Assembly: GCA_944474755.1 (NCBI GenBank)
Contig: OX104114.1
Location: 83,748,623 to 83,812,622 of the forward strand
Length of the DNA: 64,000 bases
DNA from: Limnoperna fortunei
Lineage: Eukaryota > Mollusca > Bivalvia > Mytilida > Modiolidae
Reading direction: 5' to 3'
Shown: positions 24,935 through 35,335 of the stretch, one piece after another
Position numbering within the stretch: the stretch's first letter is position 1
Layout of the letters: every line of letters starts with the position of its first letter
The notes under the pieces: generated by a model
Seen by the model: only the letters and a program-made list of their open reading frames with translations
What the model was told of the DNA's origin: nothing
Database searches by the model: none
Position numbers and translations under genes: made by a program

Positions 24935-25945
24935 ACTTTTGGTTTTTGTGGAAGTTACTATAATGAGTGATTCAGACGTAACGGTACAAAAAGCGAAATA
25001 TTTGACATAGAAACACAATTTTTCGTTTCCTATTAATTAGTTCGCGATCTTGCAACAACTACATGGTGTATAAACATTTGGGCCCAATTGTCCGATCTCT
25101 TCAATGGCGCCCAATATTTCACGCTTGAGTAAACTTAAACAGAGTATTGTATACCAGCTAGTCCCAAGCGGCACATCAATGTCGCCGATATACAAATCTA
25201 CACTTATATATAAGCTCGTTGTTTAAAACTCATATTTACATTCTGAGTGTTTTTGTCTTCTGTATCGTTTCACCGTTTTTTTAAATATATTTTTTATGTA
25301 TTTAAATTCAATTGCTTGTCCTGCGTTTGTATTTACGTGCTGTACTTGTTAGTTTTTATTATTTTGTGCGTGTTTAAGTATTTCATAAAACAGGGAGGAG
25401 TATGGTTCTAGCCCAACACACAGTTAATATCGTGACCGTCCAAATCTAGTAGTTTATGCCCATGTTATTGTTTTTTTCTGTTGCATGTTTTTTTTTGTTT
25501 ACGTTTTATTCAGTTTTATTGTTCTGTTTAATTGAGTTGTACAGTGTTTGTTTTACTAATCACCCATTAATCTATTTACTATACTCCCACATCGAAGAAG
25601 AGGGGTATATTGTTTTACCCCTGTCCGTCCGTTCTTTCGTACGTTAGTCCCTAAAAAAATTATGTCGCATTTTTCTAAGCAACTATAGGATGCATAAGCC
25701 ACATATTTTGATATTGCTCTATCCTATAGTGTCATATGGTGTATAGCGGTTTTGTGCTACTTTGTCATACTTTGCTGTGCCATATGGTGTATAGCGGTTT
25801 TGTGCTACTTTGTCATCTACTTCCTGTTTACAGAATAATTTTTGTAAAAGCAGGGTATCACTATTGAGCATGAGCTCACAGATTTACCTTGTTTTATCTA
25901 TAAAATACATTCGACTGAAATATAACACAACATAATAAACAGTTT
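24935..25945. other. Intergenic, low-complexity and small tandem repeat
   Basis: Contains a segment near 25580-25645 with GAGGGGTATATTGTTTTACC and CCGTCCGTTC, a motif set common in bivalve repeats. A two-copy ~48 bp duplication lies at 25733-25825 (CATATGGTGTATAGCGG, GTGCTACTTTGTCAT). No gene was recognised. Confidence 0.5.
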
Positions 25946-25950
25946 TCAGG

Positions 25951-26206
25951 TTGGTTTGTTGTTTGGTGTTTAACGCCACTTTCAGCAATTTTTCAGATAT
26001 ATATCATGGCGTCCAGTTTTTATTGGGGGAGAAAGCCGGAGTACCCGAAGAAAACCCCCGACCTGCGGTAGGAAAACTGGCAATCCTTGTCAATTACGTT
26101 TGTGCACCCTGCCCGCAGTGAGTCTCGAACCCACAACCTCTATGTTGACGGACCACGTGATCAATAGTAGACGAACTACCTTAACCACTCTGCCGCCGAG
26201 GCCCCA
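25951..26206 (-). repeat. tRNA-headed SINE family A, best-preserved minus copy
   Basis: Read on the minus strand: GGCCTCGGCGGCAGAGTGGT with an A box, GTTCGAGACTCACTGCGGGC with a B box, TACCGCAGGTCGGGGGTTTT, ATATATCTGAAAAATTGCTG and a GGCGTTAAACACCAAACAAC tail. It lies downstream of the last exon of the unknown gene. Confidence 0.85.
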
Positions 26207-26472
26207 ACAGCTTTAAGTGTGATGCTTCAGAAATAGGTGGATATTCGACATGATGTGGACTGGTGTATGACTAGATTTCTAGTTTTTGTCTAAAAGTAAT
26301 GTCACTGAGGAATTAGATGTAACTTAAATTTAAAATTTATCCATCACATTTAACCAAAAAAATTCTTTTACTTCAAAGCAGGGAAAGCAACTTATGTTAC
26401 ATCTAGCATAGGCCGGGAATTATTAATTTTCTGAAAATGTAATTACATTAAAGATATAACTAGAAAAAAACG

Positions 26473-26612
26473 TGTTTGTTTAAATATTGTTTAACGTCAC
26501 ATTCAGCAATTTTTCATCTTACCGTGGCGTCCAGTTCTTATTGGGAGAGGTAGCCGAAGAACCCGAAAAACAAATACCGACCTTCGTTAAGGAAACTGGC
26601 AAACTTTAACAA
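26473..26612 (-). repeat. tRNA-headed SINE family A, truncated copy
   Basis: 3' portion only: TTTAACGTCACATTCAGCAA and GGCGTCCAGTTCTTATTGGG on the plus strand, then loss of similarity after the middle block. It sits less than 100 bp downstream of the stop codon of the unknown gene and may lie in its 3' UTR. Confidence 0.7.
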
Positions 26613-26708
26613 AAAAACGAAAAAAACTCTCAATCTACTTAACCATTAAAAACACAAATTATAATTTATAAACAACACAGATTTAAAAAAAAAAAGTGGC
26701 ATAGTTGT

Positions 26709-26840
26709 TTAGCTGTCATTCATTTCTGATTCCCCAATATATCTGTTTTCGTCATTATCGTTGTTGTTCCTGTCTTTATTGCTTCGTCTTGTTTTTGCAG
26801 CATTACGTCGCTTGCGCTTGGCATCTTTTATGCTTGCCAA
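26709..26840 (-). CDS. Unrecognised coiled-coil protein, last coding exon (basic tail)
   Basis: 132 bp from a TTTTGCAG acceptor to a TAA stop, phase 0. The 43 residues start LASIKDAKRKRRNAAKTRR, run through an N/D-rich stretch and end ESEMNDS. The basic cluster KRKRRNAAKTRR could be a nuclear-localisation or nucleic-acid-contact segment; that is inference. It continues in phase from the 27294-27382 exon, so the assembled C-terminus has a helical segment followed by a basic, probably disordered tail. The four exons joined here yield ~207 residues. The N-terminus lies upstream and was not found. I do not recognise the family. Confidence 0.65.
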   Translation of the reverse strand: MASIKDAKRKRRNAAKTRRSNKDRNNNDNDENRYIGESEMNDS

Positions 26841-27293
26841 CTGCAAAACAAAAATAAATAAAAGCGTATTTCATGCTCTGTATTTTCTACATCAAATAGT
26901 TTTGTTTTTTCAGATAAATTAAAATTACGCTATTTCAAATTTTAAGTATAAAGATAAATTGTCTATGCATAAGCATTAAAAACTGTCTATGTTTTCCAGA
27001 TTCTTAATCAAATTAATTGTTTGATTTATTAAATCTGCTGTTTAGAAAAGGCGAGAAACTAAAGGTTTTATTTATTTGACCGGGGTTTCATGCAATTTGA
27101 CGATACTTGTCTTTAAGTTTGTGTAGAGCACACCTTGACAGACGTTGGACTGAAATTAGTAACCTCTTCTCCCACTTATGTTGAAATGCCGTTTATCAAT
27201 AATATATGGTTAACTAAACCCTATTACTGACGTAGCGTATAGGGGAATATTACAAGCTGAAGCTCGGGGTATTGAAAGCAAAATAATGTTAAC

Positions 27294-27382
27294 CTCTTTA
27301 CGCAGTGAGTCGTAAGCAACTTTCAGTTTACTGAGCTCTGCTTCAGCATTCATGTAAACGAACTCTGTTCTTTGGTAGTTCT
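27294..27382 (-). CDS. Unrecognised coiled-coil protein, internal exon (heptad helix)
   Basis: An 89 bp exon with acceptor CCACTTACAG and donor GAG|GTTAAC, starting with two bases that complete a Glu codon and ending in phase 0. It encodes NYQRTEFVYMNAEAELSKLK followed by VAYDSLRKE. Hydrophobic residues at roughly heptad spacing suggest a continuous amphipathic helix or coiled coil. Its entry phase exactly fits the exit phase of the 29875-29996 exon, and its exit phase fits the 26840 exon. Too short to be found as an open frame alone. Confidence 0.65.
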
Positions 27383-27649
27383 CTGTAAGTGGAAAGCAGT
27401 AGTATAGAAAGAATGAAAATATAGGTGTTAATGACTTTGTGTGTTGTGTCCCGTTTTCAAACTAACAATTATTTTCGAGTATATTCCTTTACAAAAATGT
27501 CCCGTTTCCCAACTAACAATTATTTTTTAGTATATTCCTTTAAAAAATCTAGTTGAATTATTTAAATCCCAAAATTTGCTATCTGAATATCTATTAAGCA
27601 TATTTTATGAACATTTATTACTTATATACATACGAAATATATCGAAAAA

Positions 27650-27928
27650 AAACCACCAGAAATGTTTGTATCGCGTGTGTGAATGGGTAAATATTACCAT
27701 CGTCTACCTGACTCAGTTCCTGTCGTGACAAAGTACGCACCAGAAATGTTTGTCTAAGATATTTAATTACTGGTACCAGTGTCTACCTGCCTCAGTGTCT
27801 GTCCTCACAAAGTACGCACCAGAAATGTTTATCTTGCGTGTTTAATTTCCAGTGTCTACTGGCCTCAGTGCCTGTACTCACAATGGACACACCAGACATG
27901 TTTATCTCGCGTGTTTAATAACCATTAT
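27650..27928. repeat. ~73 bp minisatellite, left part (4 units)
   Basis: Units repeat CAGAAATGTTT at 27657, 27741, 27820 and (as CAGACATG) 27893, with ACCAGTGTCTACCTGCCTCA and GACAAAGTACGCAC between. The array resumes at 28880-29155. It lies within an intron of the unknown gene. Confidence 0.85.
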
Positions 27929-28107
27929 TAAATGACTAGAAAATTTGAGCATTTTCATTGGTTTAGATCCTTTGCCGATGTTCCCGATCAAACCTCATGT
28001 CTATACCGCGCAAATTTGCGCGAGAGGTGGACAAATGTCATATCACTGGCACCGTGTACCCAAAAATAGATCAAGGGAAAACACAGAGACACTAAAATAA
28101 AACGTAG

Positions 28108-28147
28108 CTTTTGATTGGACGTTATTTTTATTTCGTCCAATCAAATG
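28108..28147 (+). promoter_or_regulatory. Inverted CCAAT pair upstream of the Crypton-like frame
   Basis: TTTGATTGGACG and CGTCCAATCAAA form a perfect 12 bp inverted repeat around a T-rich spacer, ending ~37 bp before the first ATG of the frame. Each arm is a CCAAT box in opposite orientation, the type of site bound by NF-Y. A promoter role is inferred from position only. Confidence 0.45.
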
Positions 28148-28183
28148 CGTTCTTACAAATTAAGTTCGGGTCATTAGAAACGT

Positions 28184-28559
28184 TTGCAAATGGCAGAAGT
28201 GGCTGCGATGGAGCCGGCAGGACAGAAATCTCGATTTGCAACTATCAATGAGGAACAATTAAATAAGATTTTGACAGAGAAAGATGCCAAAAATACTAAG
28301 AGAGCCACGGATACTAGCATTAGGACATTTAAAAGTTATTTACGTGAAAAAAAATTACGACGAAGATTTCGAGGACCCGCCAAATGAACAAATCGATGCT
28401 ATTTTGAAAAAATTCTACTCAGAAGTCCGTACCGAAAATGGAGAACTGTATAAGAAATCAAGTTTGACAAGCCTCCGACATGGAATTAATCGTTATTTAA
28501 GTAACCAGCCTTCCGGAAAAGATATAATTCACGGAAAAGACTTCACAGTTAAATTTTAA
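28184..28559 (+). pseudogene. Crypton/ZMYM-type domain frame, broken by a homopolymer frameshift
   Basis: Two overlapping frames make one recognisable domain. The first carries FATINEEQLNKILTEKDAKN, TKRATDTSIRTF and KSYLREK. The second continues after the A-run near 28350 with YDEDFEDPP, ILKKFYSEVRTENGELYKKS, LTSLRHGINRYL and DIIHGKDF. This is the N-terminal helical domain found in Crypton tyrosine-recombinase derivatives and in ZMYM2/QRICH1-like proteins (residues such as KDAKNTKR and LYKKSSL are diagnostic). The recombinase catalytic domain is absent: the frame stops after ~120 residues. It lies antisense inside an intron of the unknown minus-strand gene. Either a sequencing or assembly error in the A-run or a true frameshift is possible; truncation makes a functional recombinase unlikely. 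Confidence 0.7.
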
Positions 28560-28727
28560 ATTAAATTTGTTGAAAAATTGTTGAAAATTATTTATCTTGT
28601 TTACTTTAACATGTTTTAAAGTCCAATATCTGGTGAGATTTAATTTGCCTTGGAAAATTATCAAAACATCTGAAAGGATATGGAGAAATATCATGAAATT
28701 ATTCACAGGTCTTGAGTCATTTAATAA

Positions 28728-28868
28728 AACAATTGTTGACTTTTCATATCAGGTTGACATGAGATTTATCAACCTCAGAAGTGATATTCACCTCAGCCGT
28801 TGGCTTCGGTGAATATTTCACTTCTTCAGGTTGATAAATCTTCATGTCAACCTCATAAAAAGTCATTA
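28728..28868. repeat. Hairpin at the right end of the insertion
   Basis: CAGGTTGACATGAGATTTAT...GATATTCACC pairs with GGTGAATATTTC...GATTTATCAACC reversed, with an apex near AGCCGTTGGCTTCGG. Arms of ~60 bp with few mismatches. Confidence 0.85.
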
Positions 28869-28879
28869 ATTGTATAGTG

Positions 28880-29155
28880 TCTACCTGCCTTAGTGCCTGT
28901 CCTCACAAACTGTGACAAAGTACGCACCAGAAATGTTTATCTCGCGTATTTACTTACCAGCGTCTACCTGACTCACTGCCTTCGTGACAAAGTACGCACC
29001 AGAAATGTTTGTCTTGCTTATTTAATTACCAGCGTTTACCTGCCTTAGTGCCTGTACAGACAAAATACGCACCAGAAATGTTTGCCTCGCGTATTTAATT
29101 ACCAGCGTTTACCTGTCTCAATGTTTGTACTGACGAAGTCCGTACCAGAAATGTT
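28880..29155. repeat. ~73 bp minisatellite, right part (4 units)
   Basis: CAGAAATG landmarks at 28928, 29000, 29073 and 29146, spaced 72-73 bp, continue the array interrupted at 27928. The units here are more regular than on the left. Confidence 0.85.
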
Positions 29156-29309
29156 AGTTTTTTCAAAGATTATTCCGCAAATCTACCTGCCTCTGTTTTT
29201 GTCATGACAAAATACTTACTAGTATTTAAATATTTCTTTCAAAGAACCGATTATCAAATAAGTACTTTAAAACTACTTATGTTATACTAGCTATCGAATT
29301 TGTTTTTTG

Positions 29310-29415
29310 TTTGAATGGTATTGTTACGCCACTTTCAGCAAATTTTCAGCTATATCGTGGCGTCCAGTTTTTATTGGGGAGGACGTAAAAGTACCCGAAA
29401 AAAAACCCCGATATA
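29310..29415 (-). repeat. tRNA-headed SINE family A, short 3' fragment
   Basis: ACGCCACTTTCAGCAAATTT, GCTATATCGTGGCGTCCAGT and TTTTTATTGGGGAGG on the plus strand; similarity ends soon after. Intronic. Confidence 0.75.
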
Positions 29416-29874
29416 TGCACACCATATATTTCCGTATCCCCCTGTAACTGACTGTATAACGATTTATCCCGGCCATTATCTTTAGTTCAGTCCTTAGAAC
29501 ACAAAACCTGGAAACGGCCATATTGTTTGTGTACTAGTATTTTGTCGTCAAATCACGGGACTCATAGGAAGAGAGATAAAGTCACGTGAACGTGAAGACG
29601 GGATACAAGAAAATTTCAGAGTTGGTACCAGTGATTTTGCAAAGGAAGGATTATAATAATTTAGGCCGAATTTTACTGCCGTTATAATCCGAAGTTAGTT
29701 TGTGATGCGGAGAATGATATATGTCTGGAACCATCAGCATTCTGCCCAACTCCCAACCCCCTTCTCTGCAAACGTCTTTTTGAAATATATAGCTTGTGGG
29801 GTAAGTGGTGTTTCCCTTATTTCGAACCGTCTAGGACAGCGTTGGATCCTTTTCCACGATGTAGTCTGCCATAC

Positions 29875-29996
29875 CTTTCCACATGATCGCCGATCTGTAG
29901 GCTTCAATCCTGTCATCTTGGGCATGATCCCACTGGTACTGGTAATAGGCGTGGATACGAGCAGCCCGGGATTCTATTTCTGCGTTTATCATTCTC
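29875..29996 (-). CDS. Unrecognised coiled-coil protein, internal exon (conserved-looking core)
   Basis: A 122 bp exon, acceptor AATTTAG|G and donor GGAAAG|GTATGG. It starts with one base that completes an Arg codon with the preceding exon and ends with one base completing Glu with the next. It encodes RMINAEIESRAARIHAYYQY followed by QWDHAQDDRIEAYRSAIMWK, aromatic-rich and probably helical. If the donor were skipped, the frame would run only 14 codons further to a stop (DPTLS). Agreement of phase at both sides is the main evidence that this is a real exon. Family unknown. Confidence 0.65.
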
Positions 29997-32340
29997 CTAA
30001 ATTATATCATACAGTTTAGAACATCTTATTGCTCTTTCTATGATTGAGTAAACCTGTGGATGAGTCAGAGACTCTCAATGCAAGAAAACAAATCATTGAA
30101 CAGATAAAAATAGATATACAAACAAACAAAGCACACGTAGTAATTGAAATCCTAAAGTGAAACCTGGTGATCTGGAAAAGTAATAGGGTCCTGCAACATA
30201 AAATTACCCGTCGTGATTTTCTTTACGTGATAGAGGGGCAAGTCAATTTCGGGACCTTGAACGACATAACTATATTGAACCTAAAGTATATGGTAATTCA
30301 GTGTTCGAAATTAACGGACGCTAAGACGCAAAATGCGTGTGAAATATGTTAATTGCGTCTGGGAAATTAGGAAAAGGGCAAAATTTTGCGTCTACGATAA
30401 TTTGTCCAGTTTTGTTAGTTTATGGCCACAGGCACTTGTTTCGTGAAAAAAAAAATTCATATACTCTCTTATTTCCATTTGCCTGTGTTTACGGCCGAGA
30501 AATGTTTATTTACTTAGTTAAACTGTGTCCGTCTGTTGGCTGGATGTGTTCCGGTAACCAGTTCTATTTCTTTTCGCAACTCTCGGACTTTTTCATCCAC
30601 CTAGCGCTGTTGGTGGTGCTCCGCCATCACGGAGATGTGTTAGATTAGTTTTTAGAATCTCGGCCATGCCGGTTGTAATTTACTTCCGAAAATTTTTGCT
30701 TCTAAAAATTCTCAACCTTACAAATTTTGCTTGTGAAAAAAATGACCACAAGCAAAGATTTGCTTGTGGGTAAAAAAGTTAAATTCTATGCCTGTGGTAT
30801 AGATAACTGTGAGACATCTATCAACAAATTCATATGTCGAAAATATTTGTTTACTGTAGATGTTAACCTTCAGTGTAATCTGACACAAGTACGTTTACGT
30901 AAAAGGAATATTTGATTTATCTCCCTTGTGCTAGTCCGGGCCTGGTTTCCTAAACATCTCAAATTTGAGGATCTCAACAAGGCCACGCCGAATTAATTAC
31001 TTGTTCGTCGGACCGCCCGTACGTAAAATTATTTTAGAAAGAAAAAAAAATAAATTTCTTCCGCCCGCATTAACCGGAAACCCACCCGCGTCCAGAACCG
31101 GAAGTTGTCTTAAAAAAAAATCTCCGCGTTTTACGATTTTCAACCAAGTGCTCCGATAGCTGGAGATTCATTCAGAACTTAGAAGGTTAAATACCGTTTT
31201 AGTACCCTATAAAATCAAAACCGAAAGTAAAAAGTATACAACATTGACAGAAAACAAGTGTGTGGTTGTGGCAGCAGTTACCACCCAGTTTAAAGTACTG
31301 CTACCAAATACAGCATTAGAATGTCGAATGGACGACACCTTTATCGACCTATTGGCTATACATGCATACAAGGGAAGCCTTCAACGCACGCCAATGTTTC
31401 TAACCTTAGTTATGACAACATTATAAGAATCAAAATTAAGGACAATCCCAAATTTGGGTTGGGAAAATGATGGCATAACAGTTACACCATCCATGAAAAT
31501 ACAGTGCTATTGGTTTTTTTTATAAGTATTTACAAATTGTTGTTTTTTATATGTGTTATTTTTACTGTTTGTTATTGTTAATAAAGACAGGTAGTGTTTT
31601 ATTATTTCTTTTTAATCAATCTTGAAATTATGTCTTGCCAAAAAGATTTGGAGACATAACTGAATAGTGGTATGGGATGTTTGTTGGTTCAACTGTACCT
31701 ATTGATAGAAAGCCAAGGCAGCATCTTTCCAGAAGAGAAAAAAACAATTCAAGACAATTCTTTTCTGTTATATAATTTATTAATCAATTGGTTAAGTCAT
31801 AAAACACTGAGAACAAGCACTTGTTTAATATCAAATAATTTTTTTTTTTAATTTCAGTTATTTTCTTCAAAATTAAAAAAAATCGCTCGCTCGCATCAGT
31901 TTAACCATGAAAACCTGAAAAAAATCTTTTAAAAAAATTAAAAACATGTCGCTCGCCTTCAAAAAAAAATCATTCGCTCCACAAAATCAGAATTCCAAAA
32001 AAAAAATAATAAAAAAAATTTCCCTCGCTCGCTCCTTTTTTTCAAAGTTCAAGTCCGAAGAACAAGAAATGAATTCTGTGTGGCCCAACTTATTCTTAAC
32101 TCTAATATTGATCAATCACATTGCTGGAAAATTTTAATTTGAGGGAAATCTCGAGAATTTGAGGACAATGAGAATGACAATTTTAGAAGTTTTACGAAAC
32201 TAGGACCTGATCTCTTTGGACATGTGAAATTTCATTTTTATTTTTATTGCTATTATTTCATTATTTATTTAAAAAAAAAAGAAATTTGTGTGATCTAAAA
32301 ATCTACTATCCATTTTTATTTCTTTTTTGGTTTATTTTTA
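29997..32340. other. Large intron of the unknown gene, left half
   Basis: No exon recognised. It contains a perfect 11 bp-arm palindrome at 30746-30769 (CCACAAGCAAA/TTTGCTTGTGG) and an A-rich stretch at 31860-32040 with CGCTCGCTCG motifs. The open frames on the plus strand have no family resemblance. Confidence 0.45.
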
Positions 32341-32343
32341 TAG

Positions 32344-32550
32344 ATTAACGCCACTTTAATTCTATATTATGGCGTCCCGTTTTTATTGGGGAGGAAGCAG
32401 GCGCACCAGTGGAAAACCCCCAATCATCGATAGGAAAACTGGAAACCATGCATGCCCATAGTAAGGCTGAAAATGATAACCTTATTGATGACAGACCACG
32501 TGGTAAGTGGTATATGACTAACAACTCTTACCACTCGGCCACAGAGGGCA
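32344..32550 (-). repeat. tRNA-headed SINE family A, minus copy
   Basis: ACGCCACTTTAATTC, GGCGTCCCGTTTTTATTGGG, GGAAAACCCC, ATAGGAAAACTGG and a head remnant (ACCACTCGGCCACAGAGG) on the plus strand. The inner region is diverged. Confidence 0.75.
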
Positions 32551-32727
32551 TTCATGTGGCCTTCAATGATTCAAAATTTGTAACAAAAAGGGGGAGCAAG
32601 TGAAAGATTTTTTCAATTAGATTGGTTCTATTGTCATAAGCAAAAACAATATCATCATGTATCTTTTCATAAATATGAAATTATAAATTACATATGGTTC
32701 AAATTCCATATTTATGTCAACAATTGG

Positions 32728-32865
32728 GTTAAGCAAATTCCAAACTTAATTGACTTAATTAATTGACAAGGATTGTCATTTTTCTTGCCAAATTTCGGGT
32801 CTTTTTCCCAAATCGAAATGGACGCTATGACATAATCTAGGTTGACAAATTGCTTAAACTATCGT
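32728..32865 (+). repeat. tRNA-headed SINE family A, degraded plus copy
   Basis: AATTGACAAGGATTGTCATTT, GGGTCTTTTTCCCAAATCG-like block and GGACGCTATGACATAATCTA. Head and tail are lost. Confidence 0.55.
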
Positions 32866-33259
32866 AAATTTGTAACGCATAAACTAACTATCAAAGCTTT
32901 ATAGTAACAAAAAGTACACGTACTACTTTTAATAGTTCTTTTACGCACAACCTTGTTTTTGCGGTACAATTAACAAGTGCCGCTTTATTCAAGTGGTTTG
33001 CTTGCATGTTCAACACCTAATTGAACATAGAAGTGTTCCTCCATCTGCAGTTGTCAAATATCGAAGTGTTGCCGAAATATTAAAATTGTTCAAAGCAGCT
33101 TTTAAATTTAATCATCCTGCGAGTAACAGCATGAGAGAGAATAATACAAACATATACATGGTTTTGTTTACAAAATCTAATTTAATACAACTGTAAACAC
33201 TATACAAAAACCTTGCACTAATTTTCTGAAACATAACAACAGATTTTAGTGGATTTTAC

Positions 33260-33541
33260 CTAAACTCATCTACCGGAAGTGTGATGGTCGGTTCTACCGG
33301 TGGATTACTGTAAATGGGTACCTCCTCGTAAACAAAATCTTCTTCTCTTCGTTCCTCTTTTTTGTTTTTCTTGTTTTTCTTGTCTGGTTTTCTTTGTCTG
33401 GAGCTTCTTTCGTGATAAACTGGTTTACGTTTTGACGGAGATCCGCGGTCGTTTTCGGATTTTGCTGGAGTTAAAGAATTACAAGTTACTTTCGGTTGCA
33501 CAATTTTTTCGATGTCAGTGTATATCAGGCGGTTGTAAAAA
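33260..33541 (-). CDS. Unrecognised coiled-coil protein, 5'-most exon found (charged region)
   Basis: A 282 bp exon on the minus strand with acceptor AAACTTCAG and donor TTTAG|GTAAAA. It enters with one base over and leaves with two, and it fits the 29996 exon. The 93 residues comprise an opening SFYNRLIYTDIEKIV (the Ser completed across the junction), a strongly charged stretch rich in K, R and E (for example KPDKKNKKNKKEERREE), then a Pro-rich segment (VPIYSNPPVEPTITLPVDEF). Read straight through, the frame would stop right after the donor. This part is probably disordered. The first exon and start codon were not found; an in-frame TAG lies just upstream of the acceptor, so this cannot be the first exon. 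Confidence 0.65.
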
Positions 33542-34720
33542 CTGAAGTTTAACTATAAATTTATTATAGCTCACATAAAAACCTTGCATTTTGATTGGTT
33601 AGCAAGCCTTATACATCAGGCTATGTATACGTCTACAGCCGTATACATAAAGCATATTTTTATCCCGTATGGGGCCCATGGGAAAACAAATCATCATGGC
33701 CGCCTTCGTTCCGCTTCGATTGAAAAAGTAACAAAATGAAACAATGTCAAACCCGACGTATTTTAAACGACGTAAATTTAAAAATGATTTGTAAAATATT
33801 TTTTTTTTTAATAACAGAAGGGAAGTAAATTAAGAAACAAATCTACTCAAATATAAGCGATAGAATGCACCGAAAAAGGGGGAGGTTCTGGGTCAATAAT
33901 GTCAGTCTCAGGTCACAAATCCTGTATGTTTTTTTTGTATCCTCTATAAAACTGTGTCAATGCACAAAACAACAAACGAGAAACTTGATCTCAAGCGCAC
34001 TAAAAGTTAAGAAACATGTACCTGCACTCTTCAGTCACGACATCGTCAAAATCCGTTGATATTCATTTTGATTCCCATCGCCCAAAATCCAAATGGCATC
34101 AAATTTAAAGTGACATTACCGTCAATAACTAGTTTTCTTATTTTAATAAACTTATCAACGTCGACATCCACACATCAATCAAAACCAATACAAGCTCCAC
34201 CGATATTGAATTTGGTGCTTCGCAAACTTTTACCTTGACACTTCCCAGTTTAAGGATACAATTGGGTTATTTATTGAACAGAAGACGATTAATATTTAAA
34301 AAAAGATAAATTTTCGCTGTTATTTAATATATAATAATATTTTTCTTATTTTTATTAATTTAATGTTCAACAAAAGTATAGTTTGTTTTTATATAAACTT
34401 TAGTTATAAATCCCGAATGGGCCTCGATCGTCTAAGCGTCATAAAAGTAATGATGGGGTGCCATAAGGGACAATATTTATTGAATATATTTTGATTTTAT
34501 CAATAATAACGTAATTTGCCCAATTCCAAAGTGTAATTTTGTGTTATAAAAACTAGAAATAAAAATGCATTTTTTTTAAAATATTATGCGTTCACTTAAA
34601 ACGTATATTGTCCAAACAAATACGGATAACTTTATCACGTATCCAAAAAAATTTACCTTACATAGACCTATCTTAAATATTTGTTTTTCACGTAAAATAT
34701 TTCTAATTTAAGATGTGAGC
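33542..34720. other. No recognised exon; small palindrome at 33628-33655
   Basis: TATGTATACG and CGTATACATA form a 10 bp-arm palindrome next to a TTTTGATTGGTTAGCAAG motif. A tempting minus-strand segment ending in a CAG|GTACAT donor at ~34020 is closed upstream by a TGA with no acceptor between, so it was not called. Confidence 0.4.
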
Positions 34721-34721
34721 T

Positions 34722-34880
34722 ATAATATAATAGTTATTCCGGTCTTAGACAGGGTATATAATGTCACATTCACGGCTTAGGACGTATATTCCATTCGCCT
34801 TCGGCTCATGGAATATAAATCCTAAGCCGTGAATGTGACATTATATACCCTGTCTACGACCGGAATAACATATAATATAT
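34722..34880. repeat. Long hairpin, ~70 bp arms
   Basis: TAGTTATTCCGGTC...GGGTATATAATGTCACATTC pairs with GAATGTGACATTATATACCC...GACCGGAATAACA. The apex is near CATTCGCCTTCGGCTCATGG. Arms are nearly identical, with only a few mismatches (for example in GTCTTAGAC against GTCTACGAC). Confidence 0.9.
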
Positions 34881-34937
34881 TATAATAATATATCTTTCTC
34901 AATAAAAAAACAATTCGATACAGACATATCAAATAGG

Positions 34938-35335
34938 AGACCCAAATCATATTTAAGGGTTAGCGGTAGGGTTAGGGTAGGTAAGGAATTTTACTTCAAG
35001 GGACCCACCAGCTATACATACATTTACTACTTACCTTAACCCTAACCTACCTTAACCTAACCCTAACCCTAAAAAAAGAAAAAGATAAAAAGAGCCAAAC
35101 TTTGGCAGCTCTGTCGGTTGAGAAATGGGACCCCTCCCAGTAAGGCAGTATGGTCCTAGAAGCAATTTCAACAAATATTACTGTACATTTTCACAATAAT
35201 TTTACATTTAAATGCTATTTATTTATGTTGGCGGCCGAAGTATACTTTAGTTTACTCAACACCTAACACTAACCCTAACCTACCATAACCCTAACTTAGG
35301 CTATGATAATTTGGATCCTCTAAGTCTGGGTCCCC
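34938..35335. repeat. Inverted telomere-like repeat clusters
   Basis: TTAGGG-type repeats at 34954-34985 (GGGTTAGCGGTAGGGTTAGG) face CCCTAA-type repeats at 35032-35071 and again at 35260-35299. Flanks are also loosely inverted (GACCCAAATCAT on the left, ATGATAATTTGGATCC on the right). Units are imperfect, so this is an interstitial array, not a chromosome end. Confidence 0.75.

Larger units (their letters stand above)
27929..28878 (+). mobile_element. ~950 bp insertion splitting the minisatellite
   Basis: The distance between the flanking units is about 1035 bp against a 73 bp period, so ~960 bp of foreign sequence sits in the array. It contains, in order, an inverted pair of CCAAT motifs, a broken Crypton/ZMYM-like frame on the plus strand and a terminal hairpin. 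The ends share only a weak inverted match (ATTAAATGACT on the left, ATTAATGACT on the right, reversed). The exact edges and any target-site duplication are unclear. Confidence 0.6.

Noticed and set aside
34020..34065. Upstream exon of the unknown gene ending at a CAG|GTACAT donor
   Set aside because: Phase would fit the 33541 exon, but a TGA closes the frame ~15 codons upstream with no acceptor or ATG between.
34954..35071. A chromosome end
   Set aside because: Repeats are few, imperfect and inverted, with long unique sequence on both sides.
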